Shown here: positions 53,356 through 61,202 of the stretch, in pieces
Layout of the letters: the number at the start of each line of letters is the position of its first letter
Numbering within the stretch: the stretch's first letter is position 1
NCBI RefSeq assembly: GCF_003287955.1
Contig: NZ_QMKP01000003.1
Location: 245,924 to 309,923 of the forward strand
Length of the DNA stretch: 64,000 nt
Reading direction: 5' to 3'
Origin: Arthrobacter sp. AQ5-06
GTDB lineage: Bacteria; Actinomycetota; Actinomycetes; Actinomycetales; Micrococcaceae
Translations under genes and position numbers: made by a program
The notes under the pieces: model-generated
The model's input: the letters and a program-made list of their open reading frames with translations, nothing else
What the model was told of the DNA's origin: nothing
Databases searched by the model: none

Positions 53356-54519
53356 TTACCGGCGCGTACCAGTAATGGCTTGGGCGTTGTCGGCAATCCT
53401 TTTCAGGGCATTGATCCAGGACTCGATCTGTTCCGTCGACGAGGATTCCGGCAGGCCGGTCATCCTGAGTGCCATCGTCGGCAGGTCAGGCGGGGTGGGC
53501 AGGAGGACGACGATCGATGCGATGTCGTACCGCTGGCCTGGTACTAGGTCGGGGCAGAAGAGATCGGCCAGTTCGGCGGCTGCATGCCGCACCAGGCGCT
53601 CCTTCCGGGGCAGGCGGTCTGTTAGCTCAAACTCAGACAGCACCGCTTGATAACGTTTGAGGGCCTCCGGCCGCGCGGCGAGGATGGAATAACCGCGGTC
53701 GCGTACCTTACCGAGCAGGGCAAGGTTGAGATCGCGACGGTCCTGGTCCTCGTCCGGTCCGCGGTGCAGCCATTCGTCGACTTCTGTTTCTGCGGAGTCG
53801 ATCAGGAAAGCTGCGCCGAGAGGCGGGACGATGGGCTGCCGGTGTCCGAGAGGGAAGGGCTCGACCGCGGATCCTTGATTTGCCGCGAGCACCTGCACAG
53901 CGTCCCAGCGTATTCTGGCGAGGACGCTGCAGTTGACGCCGAACTCATTGCTTAGGTCCTCGACCTGCATCCGGATCGTTTCAGCCAACTGGGCCGCCTG
54001 AATCAATTCCGGATCCGGGGTCGCGACCAGCGACCCGGGTGAGAACCGACCGTAACCGCCCTGGAAGAACAGCAAGGGCAGGGTGGAGCGTTCGAGGGCG
54101 AACTCATGGACCAGCCCGAGGACGATGTAGTGGTCGCCTGCCTCGCGAATGTCTTCGAATGTGCACTCAATCCAGGACACCGCACCCTCGAGTATCGGAG
54201 AGCCTAGCGGCGCAGGACGCCAGGGGACGCCGTCGAACTTGTTTGCTCCGCCGGTCGCCAGGGCGCGGCAGAGCGGTTCCTGATCAGACGCGAGGACGTT
54301 GATGCAGAAGGTCCGGGCGGTCCTCAGTTGGGCGAAGCTCCGCGAATTGCTCATCGGAAAAAATGCGATCAACGGGGGATCCAGGGATACGGAGGAGAAC
54401 GTTCCGACGACCATTCCGACGAGGTTGCCATCTTCGGCCACCGCCGTAACCACCGCCACTCCGGTGGGGTAGTGTCCCAGCGTCTCGCGGAACAATCCGG
54501 GATCAAAATCCTTAGGCAT
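53356..54519 (-). CDS. Flavin reductase fused to an IclR-type effector-binding domain
   Basis: Residues 1-165 form a flavin reductase domain of the HpaC/NTA-MoB type (LGHYPTGVAVVTAVAEDG, GTFSSVSLDPPLIAFFP, ARTFCINVLA, and the CTFEDIREAGDHYIVLGLV strand). Residues ~175-380 resemble an IclR effector domain: ETIRMQVEDLSNEFGVNCSVLARI, HRQPIVPPLGAAFLID and LLGKVRDRGYSIL occur in the family's order, but no DNA-binding helix is present. The ATG at 54519 has GGAGG seven bases upstream. It leads the operon with the CoA transferase and hydratase under site M5. It should supply reduced flavin to the monooxygenase at 43998-45269, perhaps with ligand control through the extra domain. Confidence 0.85.
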   Translation of the reverse strand: MPKDFDPGLFRETLGHYPTGVAVVTAVAEDGNLVGMVVGTFSSVSLDPPLIAFFPMSNSRSFAQLRTARTFCINVLASDQEPLCRALATGGANKFDGVPWRPAPLGSPILEGAVSWIECTFEDIREAGDHYIVLGLVHEFALERSTLPLLFFQGGYGRFSPGSLVATPDPELIQAAQLAETIRMQVEDLSNEFGVNCSVLARIRWDAVQVLAANQGSAVEPFPLGHRQPIVPPLGAAFLIDSAETEVDEWLHRGPDEDQDRRDLNLALLGKVRDRGYSILAARPEALKRYQAVLSEFELTDRLPRKERLVRHAAAELADLFCPDLVPGQRYDIASIVVLLPTPPDLPTMALRMTGLPESSSTEQIESWINALKRIADNAQAITGTRR

Positions 54520-54657
54520 TACAACCTCCATTAATACTTCTGCCCTCCACCCTGGGTGCAGGGCCAGGAAGTCAGCTTTGACTGCCTGGGAAGCGGCCGC
54601 GGTAATACAGTTCGAGGCCGGTCCCCAAAATCACACCAGATTGTCAGAAAGATGTCA

Positions 54658-54672
54658 ATGGTTATGATGGTT
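54658..54672 (-). promoter_or_regulatory. 15-bp motif site M5 (ATGGTTATGATGGTT)
   Basis: This copy lies 139 bases upstream of the flavin reductase start, in the divergent gap shared with site M6. Confidence 0.7.
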
Positions 54673-54755
54673 TAGCGGCCCCGGCCAGCCTTGGGATCCT
54701 GGAATCAGGTCGCTTGACAAGGGCGGTTCGGTTGGGCAACATCTTTAATAGCCTA

Positions 54756-54770
54756 ACCGTTATTATGTTT
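54756..54770 (+). promoter_or_regulatory. 15-bp motif site M6 (ACCGTTATTATGTTT)
   Basis: This copy lies about 90 bases upstream of the FAD hydroxylase start and within a stretch closely like that in front of the DUF3500 gene. Confidence 0.72.
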
Positions 54771-54858
54771 CAGACCGCGGTGTCTTTCCGCCCAAGAGCC
54801 CTTCGGAAAGATGCCGCCGGTGCACACCTCCTCGAGGTTGAGCAGATCGGACACAGCA

Positions 54859-56475
54859 ATGAAGCAAGTGAACTTACCGACAAGGGACAAACCCGAGCAG
54901 GTCGACTTCCTGATAGTAGGTGCGGGGCCGGTTGGTCTGGTGGCCGCGATTCTTCTTGGTCGTGAGGGCTGGCGCGTCACGATTGTGGAGAAATGGCCAT
55001 CGCGATACCCAATGCCGCGGGCATGCACTATCGACCACGAGGCCCTTCGGATCCTCCAGGCAGTTGGAACCATGGAGGAGCATGCAGGGTTGTTTGAGCC
55101 TTCACGTGGCGAACGGGGTGGGTACCAGATCCGCAATGGCGCGGGTTCGCTGCTACGTGAAATCAACTGGAACCGGCCTGCTGAGTCGGGGTGGGCAAAC
55201 ACTAACGGGTTCTACCAGCCGGATCTCGAAGAGGTACTCGAGTCAATGGCGGAGGACCTCCCCTCAGTAGAACTGCGTCGCGGCTGGTCCGCCGATGCGG
55301 TGGCGCAGGATGGTGACGGCGTCACCCTGACGGTGACCCGCACTATCGACGAGTCGCATCGCGAGAGTTTGCGCGGTAGTTGGCTCATCGCAGCCGACGG
55401 GGCGAACAGCGTTGTCCGCGACCTGATGGGTATCCAGAGCACCGACTCCGATTTCGAGGCGGACTGGCTCGTCGTCGATTACGTGCCTTTGGTGGATCGG
55501 CAATGGGACGCATTTGTCACGCAGTACTGCGACCCGGCTCAGCCAGCCACGGCGGTTACCAGCGGACCGGGCCGCCGGCGCTTTGAGTTCATGCGCCGGT
55601 CCGATTGCTCAGTTGAGGAGTTGGGCCGGCCTGAGACGGCATGGCGCCTGATGGAGCCATGGGACGTGACCCCTGAAAACGCGCGCTTGGAACGTCACGC
55701 CGTCTACACCTTTCGCGCCCGGTGGGCACAGGACTGGCGAAGCGGCCGCGTGTTCCTCGCCGGCGATGCCGCCCACCTGATGCCACCGTTTCTTGGGCAG
55801 GGACTGTGCGCCGGTCTCAGGGACGCGCGTGCCCTGACCTGGCGACTTTCGATGGTCGAAGCCGGCCTTGCAGGTGCGTCGGTTCTGAACTCGTACAGCA
55901 CGGAGCGCAAGGCTCACGTGCGCGAAATCATCGAGGAAGCAGTTGCGGTGGGTGAGATGGTTTGCGAGCTGGATCCGCGCCGGGCAGCAGAGCGGGACGA
56001 CCGCATGATTGCACGGCTCAATGATCCGGAGGCGGCCACCGTCGAGCCACCCCACCCCAAGCTTGGCCAGCCGTCAATCACAGCAGCCGGAGACGAGAAC
56101 GCTGGAAGGCTTTCTGTCCAGGCGCAGGTCGAAGTGGACGGCGTTGTTGGTCTCTTCGACGATGTCATCGGCGGCACCTGGCAGCTCATAGGGCTCGACG
56201 TCGACCCGCTCCTCAACGTTTCGGCCGAGCTCCAGACATGGTTCCTCAGGATGGGCGGCACGGTGAGCTCGCTCTCCGGCGACGGCCCGATCCGTGACGT
56301 TGACGGCGCCTACCGCGCCTGGTTTGAGGGGCGCGGATGCAAGGTGGTCCTGTCCCGGCCCGACTTCTACATCTACGGCACCGGCACTCCTGAGGACGTT
56401 CCGCGTCTGCTGGAGTCTCTGCGCGCAGCATTGAACAACTCTCCCGTCTACACAGAAGCAGGTGCATTGTCATGA
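54859..56475 (+). CDS. FAD-dependent aromatic hydroxylase (MhpA/PheA-like group A monooxygenase)
   Basis: This 538-residue NAD(P)H-dependent hydroxylase has all three FAD motifs: FLIVGAGPVGLVAAILL near the start, the WLIAADGANSVVR (DG) motif near residue 185 and VFLAGDAAHLMPPFLGQGLCAGLRDARAL near residue 300. The C-terminal ~150 residues form the thioredoxin-like domain of phenol and 3-(3-hydroxyphenyl)propionate hydroxylases. The ATG at 54859 fits the family start, but the ribosome site is weak; an ATG at 54811 with GGAAAG close upstream is possible. It leads an operon with the cupin and FAH genes. Confidence 0.9.
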   Translation: MKQVNLPTRDKPEQVDFLIVGAGPVGLVAAILLGREGWRVTIVEKWPSRYPMPRACTIDHEALRILQAVGTMEEHAGLFEPSRGERGGYQIRNGAGSLLREINWNRPAESGWANTNGFYQPDLEEVLESMAEDLPSVELRRGWSADAVAQDGDGVTLTVTRTIDESHRESLRGSWLIAADGANSVVRDLMGIQSTDSDFEADWLVVDYVPLVDRQWDAFVTQYCDPAQPATAVTSGPGRRRFEFMRRSDCSVEELGRPETAWRLMEPWDVTPENARLERHAVYTFRARWAQDWRSGRVFLAGDAAHLMPPFLGQGLCAGLRDARALTWRLSMVEAGLAGASVLNSYSTERKAHVREIIEEAVAVGEMVCELDPRRAAERDDRMIARLNDPEAATVEPPHPKLGQPSITAAGDENAGRLSVQAQVEVDGVVGLFDDVIGGTWQLIGLDVDPLLNVSAELQTWFLRMGGTVSSLSGDGPIRDVDGAYRAWFEGRGCKVVLSRPDFYIYGTGTPEDVPRLLESLRAALNNSPVYTEAGALS

Positions 56476-56813
56476 GCATGCGAGTCACGAGAATCGGTGA
56501 AGCCGAGCCGTTCGCCCCGGTCGGGCACGAGGGTGTTGGCCCGGTTCGCCTGCAGGGCGGGGAATCCACTCCGACATCTGACTTCACAGTCGCCCTCTCG
56601 CACTATCTTCCCGGGGGAGCCGCTGAGCTGGCGCACCAGGCAGCCGAGACGGTCTACGTCGTTGTTTCAGGCGAACTCGTTATGACCAGCGAGGGCAAGG
56701 AGGAGGTTCTCGTTCAGTACGATTCCGTTCACTTCACGCCTGGGACGCTGCGCACCGTCCACAACCGGACCAACCTGCCCGCCAGCATGATCGTCATCCG
56801 GGCCACAAGCTAG
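56472..56813 (+). CDS. Small cupin-domain protein
   Basis: This 113-residue single-cupin protein begins inside the stop of the hydroxylase (ATGA). The cupin pattern is partly visible: LPGGAAELAHQAAETVYVVVSGEL with one His and one Glu, then the second motif PGTLRTVHNRT with a His. It follows a ring hydroxylase and precedes a fumarylacetoacetate hydrolase and no other ring-opening enzyme is encoded, so a ring-cleaving dioxygenase or isomerase role is conceivable. The reduced set of metal ligands makes this uncertain. Confidence 0.82.
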   Translation: MSMRVTRIGEAEPFAPVGHEGVGPVRLQGGESTPTSDFTVALSHYLPGGAAELAHQAAETVYVVVSGELVMTSEGKEEVLVQYDSVHFTPGTLRTVHNRTNLPASMIVIRATS

Positions 56814-56836
56814 ACAGTTGACCAACAAAGTATTTC

Positions 56837-56851
56837 AAACATCTGAACGGT
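56837..56851 (-). promoter_or_regulatory. 15-bp motif site M7 (ACCGTTCAGATGTTT on minus strand)
   Basis: This copy lies between the cupin stop and the FAH start, 43 bases before the latter. The longer stretch 56835-56848 differs in one base from 58699-58712 before the GntR gene. Confidence 0.66.
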
Positions 56852-56894
56852 GCGTCCGGTTCAGGACGTATTTGCTAAAGGAATTGGAGAACAC

Positions 56895-57785
56895 ATGCGT
56901 ATTGTTGGCCTCAAACAGGGGGATGGCTCTGTTCTCGTCGGAGCATTGAGCGACGACGGCACCGAGATGGCAGTCATGGCCGAAGCCGACGCCTTCTGGG
57001 CATCTCCCGAGGTACACCTCGCGGCGCCGCCCGGACGCCGTCTGTCCGTGGATCCGGCCGACCTGGTCCCTCCTGTTGTCAAAAGTGCCCGCGTTATGTG
57101 CGTAGGCCTGAACTACATGGACCATGTCAAAGAGGGCTCGTTCCGGGACCAGGACTTGCCGGAGTTCCCCACACTATTCGCCCGCTGGCCAGCGTCGTTG
57201 AGCACCAACGGCGCCGAGATCCCTGTCCCGTCCGGCGAGGACGGACTCGACTGGGAAGGCGAGGTCATGGCCTGGATCGGTTCTCCACTGGTCGACGCGA
57301 CTCCCGAAGAGGCCCTCGCTGCAGTCATCGGATACTCGACTTTCAACGACGTCACCTCGCGGCGGGCGCAAAAGCTGACCTCGCAATGGATCATGGGGAA
57401 GAACGGTGATCGATCCGGCCCACTGGGACCGATGGTTCCGGCCACGGAGGTCGGTGATCTCCGCGACGGCCTTCAGCTGGAGACCCGGGTCAACGGCGCC
57501 GTCGTACAGCACGGCACCACAGCGCAGATGATATTCGGGGTCGGTGAGACGCTGGCCCACATCTCGAGGAACTTCACGATTAACCCTGGCGACCTGCTCG
57601 CCACCGGGACCCCGTCCGGTGTGGGGTATGCGCGCACACCCCCATGGCTGCTGCAGCCCGGCGACGTCGTCGAGGTCGAAATCGAGCGTCTTGGTGTCCT
57701 GACCAACCGCATCGTCGATAACGCGCAACGCCACCAGGCTGTCGGCTCGGCATCGGCCGGCGTGGCAACTAGTGGCGTGTCTTAG
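56895..57785 (+). CDS. Fumarylacetoacetate hydrolase (FAH)-family protein
   Basis: This 296-residue enzyme has the FAH C-terminal fold: VMCVGLNYMDHVKE, EIPVPSGEDGLDWEGEVMAWIG with the metal-binding acids, FNDVTSRRAQKL, and GDLLATGTPSGVGYARTP. Members cleave C-C bonds of diketo acids or decarboxylate/tautomerise ring-cleavage products. The ATG at 56895 has GGAG six bases upstream and is preferred to a GTG at 56850. It should process the ring-opened product of the hydroxylase/cupin steps. Its last codons are partly duplicated 172 bp downstream. Confidence 0.9.
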   Translation: MRIVGLKQGDGSVLVGALSDDGTEMAVMAEADAFWASPEVHLAAPPGRRLSVDPADLVPPVVKSARVMCVGLNYMDHVKEGSFRDQDLPEFPTLFARWPASLSTNGAEIPVPSGEDGLDWEGEVMAWIGSPLVDATPEEALAAVIGYSTFNDVTSRRAQKLTSQWIMGKNGDRSGPLGPMVPATEVGDLRDGLQLETRVNGAVVQHGTTAQMIFGVGETLAHISRNFTINPGDLLATGTPSGVGYARTPPWLLQPGDVVEVEIERLGVLTNRIVDNAQRHQAVGSASAGVATSGVS

Positions 57786-57957
57786 TTTTGTTTGATGGTT
57801 TCGAAGGCGACGCAGTCGCAGCTACTTTTGAGGATTGAGTCTGCGGTCGTGGTGCACCAATGGATTGGGTGGGCAGGCACGACCCGATCGCTTCCTCGGT
57901 CGCCACGTCCTGGGGGACCCGCACGGGTCGGCGTGCGCCACTGGTGGCGTGTCTTAG
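57772..57957. repeat. Direct repeat GTGGCGTGTCTTAG at both ends of a 172-bp interval
   Basis: Copies at 57772-57785 (ending in the FAH stop codon) and 57944-57957 are identical, and similarity extends imperfectly for another ~12 bases upstream (GGCGTG and CAACT/CCACT). The interval has no gene. It may reflect a small duplication or insertion that copied the end of the FAH gene. Confidence 0.6.
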
Positions 57958-57987
57958 AGGCAGGCCACCAGCGATGTCGCCCGACGG

Positions 57988-58686
57988 CTATTTGGTGGTG
58001 AGAAGTCCGGCGTGGTTTTCGATCGCCTTCTTCACGCGCGGGATGTCGCCGGCGATGATGGCGGCGACCAGTTCCTGGTGGATCTCGAGCCGGGCCTGCA
58101 GCCAGTCGTCTGCTGACTGGGGATCGTCGTCGTGCGTGGCGGTGACCGCCTGGTCCCGGACGAACCGTGTCATCGAAAGGTACAGCGCTGATGCTGTCTG
58201 ATTCGGTGAGATGAGGGCGATGCGCTCGTGCAGATCCCAGTTCGCGAGCAGAAACTCGGTGCGGCTCCGACGTGCTGCTGTTTTGAGGCGTCCGAGGAGC
58301 TTCTTGAGGTCGGCGACGTCGGCAGGGGTGCGGTGCTCTGCGGCATCAACGTCGATTAGGACCTCCAGTGCTTCCCGGACGGCCACGGCTTCAACGACCG
58401 ATGCGGGGGAGTCGGTGACGGCGAGCAGGGTATGTCGGATGCGCACCACAGGCCCTGACGCCGTAGCGTAGAGACCACCCCCGCGCCCGGGGCGGATCTC
58501 GGCGAGCCCACGATCTGTCAGGAGCCGGATGGCTTCACCCACCGTTGACCGGGCGAATCCTGTCCGGGCCTTAAGCGTGTCGATAGTACCGATCAGCTCG
58601 CCGGGCTTGAACTCACGGTCGAAGATCTGCTTCTCAATCTCGCTGGCGAGGATTTGCGCGCGCGTCTGGGCCACTAATAAGGTCAT
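57988..58686 (-). CDS. GntR-family regulator (FCD subgroup), likely master regulator of the aromatic-type island
   Basis: This 232-residue protein has an N-terminal winged helix (ILASEIEKQIFDREFKPGELIGTI, then TGFARSTVGEAIRLLTDRGLAEI) and an FCD ligand domain (WDLHERIALISPNQTASALYLSMTRF, EIHQELVAAIIAGDIPRVKKAIENH). It is convergent with the FAH gene. Site M8 lies 15 bases upstream of its ATG, and seven related copies precede the surrounding operons, so it is the prime candidate for the protein that binds the motif. The ligand is probably an acid intermediate of the pathway. Confidence 0.9.
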   Translation of the reverse strand: MTLLVAQTRAQILASEIEKQIFDREFKPGELIGTIDTLKARTGFARSTVGEAIRLLTDRGLAEIRPGRGGGLYATASGPVVRIRHTLLAVTDSPASVVEAVAVREALEVLIDVDAAEHRTPADVADLKKLLGRLKTAARRSRTEFLLANWDLHERIALISPNQTASALYLSMTRFVRDQAVTATHDDDPQSADDWLQARLEIHQELVAAIIAGDIPRVKKAIENHAGLLTTK

Positions 58687-58700
58687 GCAGGGAGCTTATC

Positions 58701-58715
58701 AAACATCCGAACCAT
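58701..58715 (-). promoter_or_regulatory. 15-bp motif site M8 (ATGGTTCGGATGTTT on minus strand)
   Basis: This copy sits 15 bases before the GntR start, where binding would block its own transcription or translation start region. Confidence 0.72.
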
Positions 58716-59123
58716 TGTAGGCGTTATCACGCGATGGGGGAGGAAGGGTGAGTCCGCCGGGTACGGCACTGTCCCTGGCGGTCACCTGCGCGCGCTGGTT
58801 AAGACGCCTGCCTTTAGCCCAATGAGACCCTGTCCGAAGGTTGCTGGGCAGCCATGAGCTCCAGGGATTCCAGGTCAAAGTCCGCGCAGTTGCTCGAGGG
58901 ATGGTGCTGAAAAAACCTTGACTGCCGGCGGCCCTCGAACCAGCTCCCGAGGCAGGAAACCTCCGGCGGAAACCCACAACATGGAACTGTCCCTTTTCCC
59001 GAGTTGACGGGCTTCCTGCTGGCTGGAGGCTAACGGTGAGGCGCCGAAACCGTTGCGAGTATTTGATGATCCGGGTGACCATCCGGCGCCTCACCGCAGA
59101 TTAGGGGCGACCCTGCACGAAGG
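58716..59123. other. Intergenic stretch with a long-loop inverted repeat
   Basis: No secure gene was found. A minus-strand frame near 58950-58820 ends in DFDLESLELMAAQQPSDRVSLG, which looks protein-like but lacks a start. An 11-bp perfect inverted repeat (59036-59046 and 59084-59094) with a 37-base loop lies 30 bases after the prpC stop and may end the prp operon. Confidence 0.45.
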
Positions 59124-60266
59124 TCACAGCGATCGCTGCTCCATGCCGTTGTAGGCGCTCAGGGGGCGGATCAGGGAGTTGGAGTCGAGCTGTTCCATGA
59201 TGTGCGCGGTCCAGCCGGTGATGCGGCTGGCGACGAACAGGGGTGTGAACGTCGGGGTGTCGAAGCCCATGAGGTGGTAGGTGGGGCCGGTGGGGTAGTC
59301 GAGGTTGGGCTTGATGCCCTTGGCTTCGTCCATCGCCGTTTCCAGCCCGTTGTACAGCCCCAGGAGTTCGGGACGGCCGTAGTGGGCAATCATCTTGTCC
59401 AGGGCAGCCTTCATGGCGGGCACCCGCGAGTCGCCGTGCTTGTAGACGCGGTGGCCGAAGCCCATAACCTTCTTCTTTTGGGCCAGGGCGTCCTCCATCC
59501 AGGTCTTTGCCCGGGCGGCGGCTTCGTCCAGTGATTCCTCGGGCCGGATGCCGATCTCGTCGAACGTGTGCATCACGGCTTCGTTGGCGCCGCCGTGGAG
59601 CGCACCCTTGAGGGCACCGATGGCGCCGGTGACGGCTGAATGCAGGTCCGACAGGGTGGACGTGATCACCCGGGCCGTGAAGGTGGACGCGTTGAAGGAG
59701 TGCTCGGCGTACAGGATCATGGACACGTTGAACGCGTCCACGACTTCCGGGACCTGCTCTTCGCCGAAGGTCATCCACAGGAAGTTGGCGGAGTAGTCCA
59801 GGTCATCGCGCGGCTCCACCGGCTCCTGGCCGTGGCGGCGGCGCTGGTCGTAGGCCACCACAGCGGGCATGGCGGCGAACAGGTCGAGGGCCTTGTCCAT
59901 GTTGGCCTGGCGCGAGGAATCCTCGGCCAGTTCATGGCGGGCGCCCATGACCGATGCCGCGGTCCGGCAGACGTCCATCGGGTGGGAGCTGGTGGGCAGT
60001 GCGTCGATGACCTGTTTCACCACCGGATCCAGCGGCCGGCCAGCCCGTTCCCGGGCGGTGAACGCGGCCAGCTCCTCCGGCGTGGGAAGCTCGCCGTTCC
60101 AGAGGAGGTAGGCCACCTCCTCGAAACTGCACCTCGCGGCAAGCTCCTGGACCGGGTAGCCCCGGTACAGCAGTGAGTTGGTATCGGGGTTGACCTTGGA
60201 CACCGCGGTGTAATCCACCACGACGCCGGCGAGCCCCTTGCGGACTTCAATCGTTGCGTTGCTCAT
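59124..60266 (-). CDS. prpC: 2-methylcitrate synthase/citrate synthase
   Basis: This 380-residue enzyme condenses propionyl-CoA with oxaloacetate. It shows YRGYPVQELAARCSFEEVAYLLWNGELP, the catalytic His in LHGGANEAVMHTFDEI, the second His in VMGFGHRVYKHGDSR, and the late FDTPTFTPLFVASRITGW with the catalytic Asp. The length is normal for the methylcitrate branch. It is the last gene of prpD-prpB-prpC. AAGGA lies eight bases before the ATG. Confidence 0.94.
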   Translation of the reverse strand: MSNATIEVRKGLAGVVVDYTAVSKVNPDTNSLLYRGYPVQELAARCSFEEVAYLLWNGELPTPEELAAFTARERAGRPLDPVVKQVIDALPTSSHPMDVCRTAASVMGARHELAEDSSRQANMDKALDLFAAMPAVVAYDQRRRHGQEPVEPRDDLDYSANFLWMTFGEEQVPEVVDAFNVSMILYAEHSFNASTFTARVITSTLSDLHSAVTGAIGALKGALHGGANEAVMHTFDEIGIRPEESLDEAAARAKTWMEDALAQKKKVMGFGHRVYKHGDSRVPAMKAALDKMIAHYGRPELLGLYNGLETAMDEAKGIKPNLDYPTGPTYHLMGFDTPTFTPLFVASRITGWTAHIMEQLDSNSLIRPLSAYNGMEQRSL

Positions 60267-60296
60267 ATGACGTCCTTGTCTGGTAACTGGCGGGGT

Positions 60297-61202
60297 TTAG
60301 TTGGTTCCGGGGATCTGAAAGTTGAAGACCCCGGTGTCGAAGCGGTTGTATGCCTCGTAGTCCACGAGGTCGTACAGCCGCGCACGGGTCAGCATGGTGC
60401 CAACCGCTGCTTCCTGTGTCCCCGATGCCTTCAACGTGTCGAGGACACGTTCGGCCGCGCCCATGGCACTACGGAGGAGCGTGACGGGGTAGATGACCAT
60501 GTTCACTCCGACGCCCTGGAGTTGGTCCACGGTGAAGAGGTCGCTTTTGCCGAATTCAGTCATGTTAGCCAGGATGGGCACGTCCACGGCGTCGCGGATG
60601 GCCTGGAATTCGGCGAGGTCCTTCATGGCTTCGGGGAAGATCGCGTCCGCTCCGGCCTCCACGAGGGCTTTGGCGCGGTCCTGCGCGGCCTGGAGTCCGT
60701 CCGTGGCGCGGATGTCGGTGCGGGCCATGATCAGGAAGTTCGGGTCCCGGCGGGCGTCGGCGGCGGCGCGGATGCGTTTGGTCGCGGTGTCCAGGTCCAC
60801 CACGTTTTTCCCGTCCAGGTGGCCGCAGCGTTTGGGGTTGAACTGGTCCTCGATGTGCAGCCCGGCGAGGCCGGCGTTTTCGATTTCCTGGACGGTGCGG
60901 GCCACGTTCATCGGCTCACCGAAGCCGGTGTCCGCGTCCACGATCGCGGGCAGGTCGGTCATCCGGGCGATCTGCCCGGCCCTGGTGGCTACTTCGGTGA
61001 GGGTGGTCAGGCCGATGTCCGGCAGGCCGAGATCGTTGGCCAGGACCGCGCCGGAGATGTAGACCCCGGCGAAACCCTTCTCCTCGATCAGCCGGGCCGA
61101 GAGCGGGTTGAACGCGCCCGGGAACTGGGCGATCGTGCCGGAGGCGAGGAGCTCGCGGAACCGGATGCGCTTCTGCTCGGGGGTGACGGTGGAGTACAGC
61201 AT
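60297..61202 (-). CDS. prpB: Methylisocitrate lyase
   Basis: This 301-residue ICL/PEPM-fold enzyme splits methylisocitrate to pyruvate and succinate. It has GVYISGAVLANDLGLPDIGLTTLTEV, DADTGFGEPMNVARTV and the loop signature KRCGHLDGK with the catalytic Cys. Its ATG directly abuts the prpD stop (TAAATG). Thirty bases separate it from prpC. Confidence 0.95.
   Translation of the reverse strand: MLYSTVTPEQKRIRFRELLASGTIAQFPGAFNPLSARLIEEKGFAGVYISGAVLANDLGLPDIGLTTLTEVATRAGQIARMTDLPAIVDADTGFGEPMNVARTVQEIENAGLAGLHIEDQFNPKRCGHLDGKNVVDLDTATKRIRAAADARRDPNFLIMARTDIRATDGLQAAQDRAKALVEAGADAIFPEAMKDLAEFQAIRDAVDVPILANMTEFGKSDLFTVDQLQGVGVNMVIYPVTLLRSAMGAAERVLDTLKASGTQEAAVGTMLTRARLYDLVDYEAYNRFDTGVFNFQIPGTN

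Noticed and set aside
58699..59094. Minus-strand frame of 131 codons upstream of the GntR gene
   Set aside because: The translation is Arg/Ser-rich and starts within the long-loop inverted repeat; the only protein-like stretch in this area is in a different frame and lacks a start.
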